Positions 34,557 through 46,200 of a DNA stretch of 64,000 nucleotides are shown one piece after another. Origin of the DNA: Euryodendron excelsum (lineage: Eukaryota; Streptophyta; Magnoliopsida; Ericales; Pentaphylacaceae); assembly GCA_033060915.1 (NCBI GenBank), contig CM065387.1, forward strand, positions 29,873,001-29,937,000, read 5' to 3'. Position numbers and translations under genes: made by a program. The number at the start of each line of letters is the position of its first letter. Position 1 is the first letter of the stretch. The notes below the pieces were generated by a model. That model saw only the letters and a list, made by a program, of their open reading frames with translations. It was not told where the DNA came from and made no database searches.

Positions 34557-34859
34557 CTCGAGGAATAAACTGTCTCGAGAGAGGGATTGGAAAGGGGACT
34601 TACCGTCTTCAAAAAGACGTGTCTGATTTGGAACCGTCTCGAGAAATAAACTGTCTCGAGAGAGGGATTGGAAAGGACAATGCCCCTAAGGGCATTTTGG
34701 TCATTTTGTCTCTATTTGAGCCTGGCGGGCCCGCGAAGTGATGGACAGACGGGATTTGAACTTAGAAGGTTGGTTTCGATTGGAATATGCCCACAATGAC
34801 TTGAACACAAGTCTAGACAAAGTGTAGACTGCCGAGCGGTCAAAAATGGGGTGCTTACA
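34557..34859 (-). mobile_element. E2 5' LTR remnant (303 bp)
   Basis: It begins abruptly CTCGAGGAATAAAC, inside an 81-bp repeat unit, and ends GGGGTGCTTACA. It matches 30178-30537 of the other E2 LTR, less some repeat units. Confidence 0.88.
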
Positions 34860-34864
34860 GTAAC
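34860..34864. repeat. Right TSD of E2 (GTAAC)
   Basis: GTAAC follows the E2 terminus and equals 25579-25583. Removing E2 joins E1 leader sequence that aligns with E3 47895-47945. Confidence 0.9.
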
Positions 34865-35875
34865 CCTGTCTTCATGAGCAAAGAGGGATTAGGGCACATC
34901 ATTATGAGATGACTTTGATGCATGCCACGAGTCCTTAGGGTCACTTGGTACCATTAGGGGTTTTGGTTGGCTTTATTTGAGCAAGGGCCTTTCTCTAGTG
35001 GTTAAACAGATGCATAAAGATGCAATAACTTGAGTTACTTTAGGAACTCTTGTCTTAGAATTAATACAAATACATGAGCAGTTATGATGCAAAAAGATGT
35101 GCACGTAACGTAATGACAAAAACTAAGCAGCATAACAGTATGAATTTAGACAGTATATAAGAGAAAGTAAAGTGATCGCATTTTCCTCCTTAGTTTTGAA
35201 TTGATGTGTGTGTCCTAAATCTGGTAGAGGTTCGGCTATGCATGGGGTGCTACATAAGCATGAGGTTAGAGGTTTACTAATGCTTCCTAAAAAGCTTGGT
35301 TCCTGAACCTTCAACCCTCCGGCGTTCACCCCTGAAAGGGTGAACTCCATCTTTGGTTGATGGTTTGAGCGAGGGAACTATCAAGAGATCGTAGGCTGAG
35401 AAACTAACACAACATCCACCCACGGTCAATATACTATTCGCCCTTCTATTTAGAAGGATAGTAACTAGGAAATTTATGCAAAATACAAATGCAAGTGAGT
35501 GCACCAAGTGTGTGTAGAATTTTCAAAAATTGAGGAAAGGATCCAACAACACACATCCCATCTTGTTTATTCATTACATTCATGGCAATTAGTTATGACA
35601 TAAAATGAAATATGAACAAAGGTCCACTTACAAAAGAAAATGCAAAGAGTTAGTAACTTTTTAAAAAACTCAATGCAAGATAGAATGGATGATTAATGCA
35701 AATGCATGTATGTAAGCAATGAATGCAAGTAATGACACATAATTTGAAAATTATGATTTTGAAAAACTTTTTAGGAAAGAAAAATTTTGAAAGTGGATAA
35801 AACTGGACAAATTAACCGGAGATTCTAGGTGAATAAAAGGTAAAGAGGGACGACAATGGCCTAATCCTCTAAGTG
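34865..35875 (-). other. E1 leader, part 1 (PBS-proximal)
   Basis: Untranslated leader of E1 with no gene. It aligns with E3 47925-48605 but extends about 390 bp further towards the LTR (35510-35895), including the PBS, which E3 lacks. Confidence 0.7.
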
Positions 35876-35895
35876 TCCCTAGTGGAGTCGCCAAC
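35876..35895 (-). promoter_or_regulatory. Primer-binding site of E1
   Basis: On the minus strand, right after the LTR end GTGACA, comes GT then TGGCGACTCCACTAGGGA. TGG at this distance fits pairing with a tRNA CCA end (tRNA ...GGAGUCGCCA). I do not assign the isotype. Confidence 0.8.
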
Positions 35896-37596
35896 TGTCA
35901 CGCCTCGGTTTTTAACCAAGTCCTTTCGACTCGAGAAAAAGCATAGAACTCTGTCATTAGAACTCATCCTTCTAAAAGGATGAATGCAACTAGGTTTGAA
36001 CTTGGAATTGATTTGATTAAGGACTTTTTAGAAAAATAGGAGTTGCCACCTAACTTGATTAAGGTGAGTTAGGTCACCTAAAACTAAGTATAATCCAAAG
36101 ATCAAACTTAAAGTTTCTGAAAAAAGTTTTGGAAAACCTCCTCAAGAGAGGGTTTTTACGAAAATGGGTTGTTTTGGCAATCTTTGAAAAGTTTTGAGCC
36201 CTTTTTGAAAATAACTCAATTTTAGTCTTTTGAAAATAGAAATCTATGGTCTGGGGATTAGTTGCGTGTAGGGAAGATATCATAGAATCATCACCCTACC
36301 CCGCCCTTTCAGTACCTATATACCTAATCACCCTTTTGATCACTCACTTGAATGACTGGTTACTATCATCCACTTAATATCCACTTTAGAATTTTGAAAA
36401 CGGGATTTGGTTGCCACTTTTTAGATGAATAATGCATAAAGCAACTCTTGAGAAAAATGTTTGAATAATGTGGTAATTTGATAGAATTTGAAATAGAAAT
36501 CTTGAATGGATGGAAAGTTTTAGAAAGAAAACTTGGGTAGAAACAAGAGTTATGACCGCATCATTTTAGGTTGCCTACGTATCTTATTTGGCGAGAATCA
36601 GGTCATTTGTAGTTCGAGCAAGCGCTCGATGGAAAAGAGGCACATTGAGGCATTTGGAATATTTTAAAGACATATTGAGGTCTTAGGAAAGGTTTGAAGA
36701 CACTTTATGGTCTTTCAAAAAAGAAGGCTTGAGAATATTGATTTGAAATCAGATGTTGAAGTGTTTTTGGAATAGAACTTGAAGGTTTTTGAAAGTGCTC
36801 TTGAAATGTGATTTTGAAGCATTTTGAAATGTTTTTTAACATAGCTCAGAAGAGTTTTGAAAGTTCTAAAAATTTGGTTATAAACTTTGAAAATTGGACT
36901 TGGAGTCACAAGAGCTCTTATGAACTTGCCTTGAAATTCTTTTGAAGATAGTTTTTGAATACCTTATTGTAAGGCATATTTCATGTTTCATCACCTTTAG
37001 GGGTTAGTCATTGAAGAATTAAACTCCTTTATGGCTCTGAGTTTTGAAAAACATGTTTGGAAAAGAGGCTAGAAACTTCCTTTTTGGTTTTTAAAACTTT
37101 TAGGTTGTAGCACCCTTATTGAATGTTTCACTTACACTTGGACCAATCCTAACCATGGGAGGATTAGGGTTGCTTAAAAAATGTGATGTTTGAAGATCAT
37201 TTTTGAAAACAGCTTTTGGAAACACTTAGAGTCTCGGGGACCCTAATATAGACAACCTTGAAGGTTGTACTTAATGTGTCACTTTCCTTAGAATCCCTTA
37301 ACCATAAAGTGTTGGGTACACTTTAGGATTGTTAGTTCTTGAAAACGTTTTTGAAAATGATTTTTAGAAAATGTCAAGTGACTAGCCATTGGGACAAGTT
37401 TAAGGGAACCTCTTAGAGGCATTTTGAAGATCGAGTATGAAACTATTTAAAAAGATTTTGGATTCACTTTTTGAAATCTCAAAGGGGAAGGAGGTTTTTA
37501 AAACGTATGTTAGGAAAATAGTTTTTGAGTTGAAAGACAATCTAAAAAGGGGTCTTTGAATTGGAACCTCGAAGCTCACTAACCTAGGTTGAGTTG
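35896..37596 (-). mobile_element. E1 5' LTR, inner part
   Basis: It begins TGTCACGCCTCGGTTTTTAACC on the plus strand. It shares the 'cacctaacttgattaaggtgagttagg' hairpin, the CCCCGCCCTTTC block and the 'gttgcctacgtatc' block with the other LTRs but is clearly diverged. It is interrupted by E3 at 37597 and continues at 59188. Confidence 0.85.
37592..37596. repeat. Left TSD of E3 (AGTTG)
   Basis: AGTTG precedes TGTCGCGCCC and recurs at 59183-59187. Confidence 0.92.
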
Positions 37597-40343
37597 TGTC
37601 GCGCCCAGATTTTTTGCGCTTGAGGAATACACACAAGCTAAAAAAACACTGTACTCTCCCGTTAGAACTCACCCTCCTAAAAGAGTGAGTGCGACTAGGT
37701 TTGAATTGAAAATTGTTTTGAATTAAGGGCTTTTGAAAAAAGTTCGGAGTCGCCACCTAACTTGATTTAGGTGAGTTAGGTCACCTAAAAACTAAACTCC
37801 ATTTTGGTCTTTGAAAACAGTGATTCTAGGTTCGAAGTTTGGTTACATGTAGGGAAGACGCACTAAGCCATCACCCTACCCCGCCCTTGCGATACCTATA
37901 TATCAATTTACCCTAGATTCACCTATGAGAGTCTTCAATTAACTATTGTTCAATCCTATCCATTTTATAAAAGAATTTTTGAAAAGAAACTAACATGATG
38001 CATAATATACAAGTGCAAGAAAAGAGACTTGATTTGGAAATAGATTTGAAAATAAGAATTTGATTTGATTTTAGAAGGGAGATTTGAAAGGATAGATTTG
38101 AAATTGAAAAGTTTTAGAAATTGGAAATAGAGATTTGGAAATTGAAATATGAAATTGGAAGCTTAAAATAGATTGGAGATTTGAAAACTTTGTGGAATTT
38201 GAAATTTGAAAAAGAGTTGTGGAAATAGAAACTGGAAAAATATTATGACCGCACCCATTAAGGTTGCCTACGTATTCTTTTGAAGGAATCAGGTCAATCG
38301 TAGTTCAGATAAGATTTCGATAAAAAATAGAATGCTTTGATTTGAAAAAGGATTTGATTTGAACTTAGAATAGAATATTGGAATTTGGATTTGGAAAGAT
38401 AGAACTTAGAAGAAAGATTTGGACTTGTTTTGGAAATATTAAAATTTGGGAATCCTAGACTTAGGAAAGATAGGATTTAAAAGGACTTGAGGTTTAAGGA
38501 AGATTTGACTCGTTTGGAAGGGTTTAGAAGATTAGGAAAGATTGGATTTAGGAAAAGTTCGAATTAGGAAAGTGTCATTTTAGGAAAATTTCATTTTAGG
38601 AAAGTTTTAAATTAGGGAAGTTTTCAAATTAGGAAAGTGTCACTTTAGGAAAGTTCCGTTTTAGGAAAGTTTCGATTTAGGAAAGTTTTGAAAGTTTTGA
38701 AATAGGGAAGTTTTGAAAGTAAGAAAGTTTTAAGTTTAGAAAGTTTTAGATTTGGAAAGATTTGAAGTTTTAGGAAAGTTTAGAATTTGGAAAGTTTAGA
38801 AGTTTAGAAAGATTTAACTTAAAAAAGTTTTGAATTTAGAAAGCTTTGGACTTGGAAAGATTTGAAATTTAAAAAATTTAAGATTTAGAATGTTTTAGAG
38901 TTTGAGTTTTAGAAAATTTTGAAATTAGGAAAGATTTGAGTTTAGGAAAGATTTGAAAACTTAGATTTGGAAAATTAAGATTTTAAAAGGGATAGAATTA
39001 AGAAAGGGTTGAATTAGGAAAGATGTGGAAGTAGTTGAATTATGAAAGATTTGGACTAGGAAGGGTTAAGATTCCTATTTCCTAAAACAAGGAATTGGAT
39101 TTTGTTTCTAAAAGGGAAGATTTAATTTTGTTTCCAAAAACAGAAGATAAGATCTAGTTTCCTAAACGGGGAGATTGGATCTGGTTTCCTAAAGAGAATA
39201 TTTGATTTTGTTTCCAAAAACGGAGGATAAGATCTAGTTTCCTAAACGGAGAGATTGGATTTGGTTTCCTAAAGGGAAGATTTGATGTGGCAAGGATTTA
39301 GAAAGATGGAGTTTTAGAAACCCTAGATTTGGAACACTATAGTTTTGATGTAGAAAATAAGTTTTGAAAATATGTATAGTTTTGATGTAGAAAACAAGAG
39401 GTTTTTGGAAACCTAGGTTTTAAAGCAAGTTTGAAAGCCATATTTTTGGAAAGAAAAATTAGGGTTTCCTAATCGTGGGTTCTAGGGCTTGACTTAGGCA
39501 CCAAGAAAAGGGATTTTTGGAAAGTAAGTTTTTGGAAACGAAGGTTTTTGGGAAAGAAATCCTAGGGAGGAGTTTCTAGAAGATGAGTTTTGAAAAGAGA
39601 GTTTTTGGAAAGATTCTTGGAAAGTGTTTTTCTAGGAAGGAGACCTAGGGAGCGTTTTTAGAAAGTGGACTTTGAAGAGAGCGTTTTGGAAAAAAGTGTA
39701 AAAAGAGAAGTTTAAGAAATAAATTTTTGGAGGGAGTTTTTAGAAAACAATTTTGGAAAGAAGAGTTTTTTGGAAAGCATGTTGAAAAAGAGGGTTTTAG
39801 AAAGGGAGACTCGTGAAAAGAGAGTTTTTAGAAAGTATAAAAATGTCTCACTTTCCTAAAGCAATTCTAACCATAAGAAGGTTAGAACCACTTTAGGATA
39901 GTGGTTTTGAAAACAACAAAGAGTTGAAAATATGGACCATATCGGTCACTTTAAATGTAATACTTTCGTAAAGTAATCCTAGCTATGGAAAGGCTAGAAT
40001 TACCCTAGGATTGTGATTTTGAAAACAAGTTTTGAAAAAGGAGATTTTGATGTAATTTTGAAAACAAGTTTAATGCAAGCTTTGAAAACGATTTTTGGAA
40101 GAACGTAAGATATATGCACAATGCAAATTGTGGTCGTGAACATACAAGGTTACGGCTTCACCACATAATCAAGGGGGGTGAACCCACGTGGTTTCCGGTT
40201 AAACTAAAAAAAAGCCCACGACACGGTGACCCTCCAATTGCCTAATCCTACACATGGATTGGAAATCCCCTTGTTTCAAGCCTGAAAGAAAAGGGGGGAA
40301 GAAGATGGGGGATTAAAATATAGAAAACCCAAAGGAGGCTCTG

Positions 40344-40351
40344 TATTTATA
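40344..40351 (-). promoter_or_regulatory. TATA box of E3 3' LTR
   Basis: The minus strand TATAAATACAGAGCC is present, with GGCGCC modules at 40367-40455. The leader directly downstream in transcription is deleted. Confidence 0.7.
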
Positions 40352-41629
40352 GGATGGGATAGCCCTGGCGCCTGTTGCAGTGGCGTTAGGCCAAATTACC
40401 TCTTAGCGCCACTAAGAGCAGTGCAAGGCCATTTTTTGGCCTGGCGCCACTACTAGTGATGCCAGCCAATTAGGAAAGTTTTAAGGTCGGCAAGCAACGT
40501 ATCTTGGAAAGATTTGGGCGCCTTTACTAGTGACTACCATGCAATTTTTAGCCTGGCTTCACTAGGAGTGACTTCGGAAAGTCCAGGAATGATTTAAGGA
40601 CCGAGAATGGCCCGGGAAGGCCGAGAAAAGGGCAGAAACACTTAGAACAGTGTCCCGAAGATATTTGACTTGAAAAATGAAGATAGGAGGTGTTGGAAGG
40701 ATCGACCGGGCCATTAAGGGCAAAATGTTCAATCAGGCCGGAAAGCAGCCGGGACGAACCCGGAATGTCCTGGCAAAAGACTTGAGATTTGGAAACGTTA
40801 TTCAAAATATTCCCAAAGGTTTCTGGTTTGATACCTAGAGCCGGTGTGGTCGAAAAAGGTGACCGGCCCACCAGGGGCAAAACGGTCATTTTACACTGGA
40901 TTTGCCGAAACTGACTTGGAATAATTCGGAAAGGTAAAGGAAGGTTAAGAATACTACAGGAAGCATTCTCGGGAGATTACCGGTTTGATACCAAGGCCGG
41001 TGTGGTTTACGGGGCATTCGGATGCCTAAGGGCAAAATGATCATCTTGACCGAAAAGTCTCAAAATTGACCCGAAATGGACTGGGGGGGGCACCTAATCA
41101 TGCCAGATCATCTCTGGGATGATCTTGGAAGGGTGGACTTACCGTTCTGAGGACTTAGGTGTGTTCTCAAAAAACGTGCCGGAGAATGGCCCTAGGGGCA
41201 GTTTTGTCATTTTTCACCAAAGTGGGCTAGCAGGCACCTGCGTTGACTTGGGTTTTGAGTGTTTCCGCCACTCTAACAGCGGTCACATGATATAGCAGTT
41301 TGTTGGCAATTCCCTATATCGACCTGTTTGCGAGTGTTTCCGCCACTCTAATGGTCGTGATGTTTGCGAGTATTTCCGCTATTCTGACGGTTCGCGATCA
41401 TTCCTGAGACTGCCTGATCTCGGGAAGCTGCTAAAGGGACTTAGCCCCTAAGAATCAACTTTCTCAAAAGGCGTGCCTAAACAGATATTTCTGCATTGAC
41501 AGGCTAGCAGGCACCAAAGGTGGACCGTTCTACCATCTAGGGGACTTGGGGTCTCATTCCGGTCGACAGGTTTAAAGGGACTTACTGTTCCGAAGAGATT
41601 TTCTTCAAAAAATGTGCTAGACCGTCTCG

Positions 41630-41830
41630 AGGAATCAACTGTCTCGAGAGAGGGATTGGAATTGGAATTGGAATTGGAATTGGACTTAGAAAGGAGACTT
41701 ACCGTCTTCAGAAAGACGTGCCTAATGAAATTAGAAAGGGGACTTACCATCTTCAGAAAGACGTGCCTAATTTGGAATTAGAAAGGGGACTTACCATCTT
41801 TGGAAAGACGTGCCTGATTTGGAATTAGAC
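41630..41830. repeat. Short tandem repeats in E3 3' LTR
   Basis: Units of about 55 bp contain 'aaaggggacttaccatctt' and 'gaaagacgtgcctaat'. A (GGAATT)n run sits at about 41658-41683. The E3 5' LTR has a different copy number (58690-58990). Confidence 0.85.
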
Positions 41831-42015
41831 TGAACAATGCCCCTAAGGGCATTTTGATCATTTTGCCTCTATTTGGGCCAAGTGGGCCCGCGAAGCAACA
41901 GATAGACAGAATTAGACTTGGAAACTTGATTTTACTCAAAATATGTTCACATTGACTTGAATACAAGTCTGGACGAACCGTACACTGCTAAGCAGTCAAA
42001 AATGGGGTGCTTACA

Positions 42016-42035
42016 GCTGCCGCTCTTTTTCTGTC
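42016..42035 (-). promoter_or_regulatory. Polypurine tract of E3
   Basis: The minus strand GACAGAAAAAGAGCGGCAGC adjoins the 3' LTR. One purine-to-C change interrupts the G run seen in E2. Confidence 0.8.
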
Positions 42036-43044
42036 TTTGCTTGTTAAAGACAGAAAATGATAAAGTAAGAGTCGCATGTTGACCGTGAGGCGGTCGGAGG
42101 GATGGACTTTGACAATTTTTTGACAGACTTTGAAAATGTACATTGGGCCCAAAAGGCCTTCGAAAATGAGTTTTGGCCGGAAAAAGGGCAAAACTGCCCA
42201 GAATGTGTAGGGAATTCATTTTGATCTAAGACTTGAGTTTTAAAATCTTGTTGGACAGAAAACTTGGAAAGATTTTGGAAAATAGCATTATAGGAGACAT
42301 TTTGGAGGTAAGAATTTAAGAACTCCTTCGGATTTCAAGATTTTTAAGATTGACAAGGACGTAGGATGGAAAACTTTAGAACTTTGATAGAAATTTTGGA
42401 AGGAAGAATTTTTGGAGTAAAACCTTGACAATTTTTAAAGATTTATTTTATCTAAGACTCTTTTGAAAGAAAAGTTTGGGGGGAGTCTTAAACCTGATTG
42501 GAAAAGGGATTTTCTTGAAGAACTGAATCAGAAAAACTTGGAAAGGGATTGAAAAGGAAAAAAAATTTGAGATCTGATTTTGAAAATAATTTTTTACCTT
42601 GATTTTCGAAGTAGAATTTGATTTTAAGAAGTGATTTTAAAGATGAACTTTTGGAAAAGAGAATCAGAAAACCTTTTGAAAACTGATTTTGGAAAGGAAC
42701 TTTTAGGAAAAATAATTTTTGAAAACTTTTGGAGGACAATAACAAGAAACCATTGGAAAACTGATTTTTGAAAAAGAACTTTTGAAGGGAAGAAGTTAAG
42801 AAACTTTTCGAGAAAGTTTTAAGGAACCTTTGAGAGTTGATTTAGAAAAGAAACTTTGAATAAAAAGTTTAAGAAACCTTTTAGGTTGGTTTGAATAGGA
42901 TATATATGAAAGTTGTGTCATTCATTTTTATTTATGTTTTACCTTTGGTTATTATCATTATTATTTCTTTCTTGCTTTTATTTCTTATCTTTTGAACTGC
43001 ATATACCGAATACTAATACCTCTTACCTTGACTTACCTTTCAGG
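42036..43044. other. E3 non-coding region ahead of the antisense gene
   Basis: It is colinear with E2 30558-31578. No gene is seen. It ends TTACCTTTCAG|GATGGCG, a good 3' splice-site context just before the cargo gene's ATG. Confidence 0.65.
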
Positions 43045-44068
43045 ATGGCGGACGTAGGCGATGATGGTTCTGAGAAAAGACACCGCTTCGGGAAGATGGC
43101 CCGAACAAATTCTTGTTGGCAGCTCCAGTCGCTACAGGGGTAGTTGCAAATCAACTAGCATGGCATCCTCTAGCCAGAATGCAAGGGGAGAGTAAGCCTC
43201 CAGTCGACCCCTTCCCTTCAGTCAAGCGAACATTTGAAGAGGAAATGGATGCCGAGGTTTTTCACTTTTGTCCTTTAGGATGGCCGACATTATTTTGAGT
43301 CGACTGCGGATTTGGTATGACAGGTATCCTCCAAATGAACAAGACATTTTTCGCTGGTCCTTTGGTTGTATAGTTTCTCTCCTATTGGTGCAACTTATTT
43401 TCTGTAGTAGTTCCCTTCTGAGAGCCTAACTTATCTTTCTTCCATGAACTCGCTCCCTCTAATCACGAGTATGGTTTCCTCCTAGGTCTTCGAGAAGATT
43501 TGGCTGACATTATGGGACCCATTTTTCCTTCTGGCTGCATCATAGTTGTCTCATCTCAGCTTGGATTCTGTGCGCAGTCTTTTCTTCTGATCTCCTGCCC
43601 CTAGTTTCCTTATGTCCTAGTGAAGCTCTTGTTCTCACATTCTGAGTTTGCGACGCATAGGAGAGCTCATTTAGAGGATTGACATATTTCTCAAGATTGG
43701 TCCATTTCTCCATGATAGCCCTAACTCTGTTTGTCTTGAACTTGTTGATGTTTCCATGAGGGGATGACTCGGTCGGCCGTTGATTGCATGCGTTGCTCGC
43801 CAAGATTCGTGAAGGACACTCATATGTTCCTATGGTTGTGGGACAGATCTTCGTGAGCCTTACTAGACTCTGGCAGGGGATTGATGCTCATTGTTGGGGA
43901 TGTGCTTCATTATTCCAGCTCTGGGTGATCGAACACTTATTCACTACCTCTCTTTCGAAGTCGCTTGATTGGGGAGGTCGAGGGTGGGTCATTGCCCCAT
44001 TCTCTGTTTCTTGTCGGTCATGGAAATCTGAGCTTTCTGAGGTGTGTAACGGTACTGTAGATGTCTGA
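43045..44068 (+). pseudogene. Antisense cargo gene of E3, DUF7745-like, broken
   Basis: ATG at 43045 opens MADVGDDGSEKRHRFGKMAR, followed by a Ser-rich stretch as in E1's PMD gene (which starts MSEAGNDGSNRRKPREGG); the two N-termini look related. Further pieces are MADIILSRLRIWYDRYPPNE (about 43279), a YGFLLGL-type stretch in another frame, and, at 43784-44068, KIREGHSYVPMVVGQIFVSL, then GCASLFQLWVIEHLFTTSLS, ending at TGA 44066-44068. At least three frame changes and several stops separate them. The last block is the most DUF7745-like part (a Cys then a Leu-rich helix with W.IEH). It is antisense to the element, and its cellular role is unknown. Confidence 0.6.
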
Positions 44069-46200
44069 GTGGTGGCTTTAGCTCCTTTTTGCGTTTTACC
44101 TTGTTCCATGTTTCTTATTTAAGAGAGAGGGAAAGACATAGAGTTAGTTTTTGTACAAAAACAAATTTACTTATGCTAGTTCTAAAAATGCACAGGTAGA
44201 AGCATGTTGTACTTTCTTTTTTATTTTATTTTATTTTTATTATTTTTACAAATGCACATGGAATTAGATGTATGACTTATTTTGCATGTCTTACTTTTTT
44301 TATATGTATATTTTTTTTTATCTTTTTATGAATGCACAGGTTCATACAAGAATGGAATTTAATGCATGTTATACTCTTTTTGGATGAATGTGCATACAGG
44401 AATGGAATTGGATGCATGCCCTACTTTTGATAAATGTAGGAATAGATACGAACTACACAGGAATTTAATGGATGTACAGTTTATACATGTCGTGGATGCA
44501 TTAGTACTGTAAGTATATAAGCTGTTTACAAAGAATGTCCCAGGATTGCCCCAGGCCCCATACTCTCAAAATTCTGTTTTCTTTCCAAGATTCTGCCCCA
44601 TTCAGTTTTGTCTCATTCTTATCGGGGTATGATAGCATTTGCACCATTCTCTAGGGATCTTGACCTTTTGGTTTGCTATCCTATCCCTACTTTCTATAGG
44701 GTTGCTGTTTGGGGTTTTTCTAATTTCCAAAATGCCACCATGGCTAGAGCGACAACTCGCATGCCCTTTGCAAAGCAATAAACAGCTAAGCCCTCAATCT
44801 GAGAAGACTTCTTTTAGGACCGTAATGTAGGCTGGGTTTAAGGGTTGTAAGAAATAAAGGGATATTTAGGCTAAAAGATCTTCTTTTAGTGGGTTGTTTA
44901 AACCAAAACCATCTAAGCACACCTTGGAGCATAAGATTGCCCCTTGCATTCCCTTCCAATTCTCCTTTCTCATCCTAGTTGTCTTGGTATTGTTCAGGCA
45001 TATTTGGACTAAGCAATTTTCTTTGATCAGAAAGGACTTTAATTTGGACCGTAACGTAGGCTCGATTAAGGGGTTTATGAATGAACGGGATATGTGGGCT
45101 CAAATTTGATGTTACTTTCAGTAGGGTTTAGATCCGCACCATCCTTGGTTGGTCTTCTAGTGAGGTTTTATCCCCTGATATCCTCCTCTAGCTTCAGTAA
45201 CACATCTGACTCATTTAGATTAAGCAATCTTTCTCAATCAGAGTGGACTTTAGTAGGGTTGTAATGTAGGCCATGGTTTGGGGTTTAACGAGAAAGGGTA
45301 AAGGCTCTAACCTATTGCTTCTACTGGGCTTCCTTATTATTTAGGATCACCTTTGAACATATATTCTTTAAAGAGTTCACCTTTCTTGTAGTCTAATCCT
45401 TGACCTTGTAACGGAGTTGTTTGACATTTGTCCCCTGACTTCTGGCCTTTCTATATGTTCTTCAAGATAATACAAATATTTTTTCTTTCGGCCTCTTGCC
45501 CCTTGGCAACTTTTTTCCTTTGCTGTTCTTTTTCATCTCTTTTCTTTCTTTTTATGAAACGAACAATTTTGCAACCCTTTTTCTCCTTTGACCTTTTCCT
45601 TAATAACTCAATCTAACCCAGATGATCCCTAGGTTGGGGTTTCATTCTATAGAAAAAGGTAACTAGCTCAATAGGTTTGACAATGGTTGTTTTTGACTAT
45701 ATGAGAAATGAAATGAGAGCCTCTCTTCATTTTGAACAAGATTGCTTGATCCATAGAGCCTTCACGTTACCTCAGCTCGATGGCCAATGACGCTCTCTGC
45801 CAGATCTTCTGCTGCCTATCTGCACTAGTGTAGGGGGATGGTTTTGAATCGAGGTTAACAAAAAATCTTTCGCTTTCTGCCAGCCACTAGTGGGTTAAGC
45901 AAAGGGGATATTTTGTGTACGGTGGAAGAAATGAGGGCCTTTCATCACTTCAAATTAAATAGCTTAGTCCATAAAGCCTTTTATGCAAAATTTAGACAAT
46001 GTTCTTAGAGAATATGTGTTTCCACCAGTAAACCACTACATGTTCTATCAAATCAACTATTCTGTGCTTACCCCATTATGGGGGGTGGTTCTTGGTTTGG
46101 GGATACATGAAAAGAAATTATGTACGGCTCTAGTGGGCTGAGCAAAAGAGTAGTGTTTATTTGGGATAAACAGAACAATGGCTCCTCATCATTTTGAGTA
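44069..46200. other. E3 region downstream of the antisense gene
   Basis: It is colinear with E2 32595-34556, including 'aatgcatgttatac' repeats (44210-44480) and degenerate 220-bp repeats at about 44780, 45010 and 45225. From 45950 it continues beyond the E2 deletion point. Open frames are short and not conserved. Confidence 0.65.

Larger units (their letters stand above)
25584..34859 (-). mobile_element. Element E2: LTR retrotransposon with a large internal deletion
   Basis: It comprises a 3' LTR (25584-30537), polypurine tract (30538), antisense DUF7745-like pseudogene (31579-32594) and non-coding repeats. At 34556/34557 it then jumps straight into the last 303 bp of a 5' LTR, which ends GGGGTGCTTACA at 34859. 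GTAAC flanks both sides, so these are the original ends. The gag, PBS and most of the 5' LTR were deleted after insertion or before mobilisation in trans. It is inserted in the E1 leader. Confidence 0.88.
37597..42015 (-). mobile_element. E3 3' LTR (4419 bp, two deletions)
   Basis: It is complete at both ends (TGTCGCGCCC ... GGGGTGCTTACA). Compared with the E3 5' LTR it lacks about 145 bp after 37790, between AAAAACTAA and AAACTCC. It also lacks about 370 bp at 40332, where 'gaaaaccca' joins 'aaaggaggctctg'; this removes the transcribed leader with its AAACCCTAG boxes and splice donor. Confidence 0.9.

Noticed and set aside
34385..34741. 118-codon plus-strand frame
   Set aside because: It crosses the E2 deletion junction at 34556 and repeats the 81-bp unit (RGINCLERGIGKGTYRLQKD), so it is an artefact of tandem repeats.
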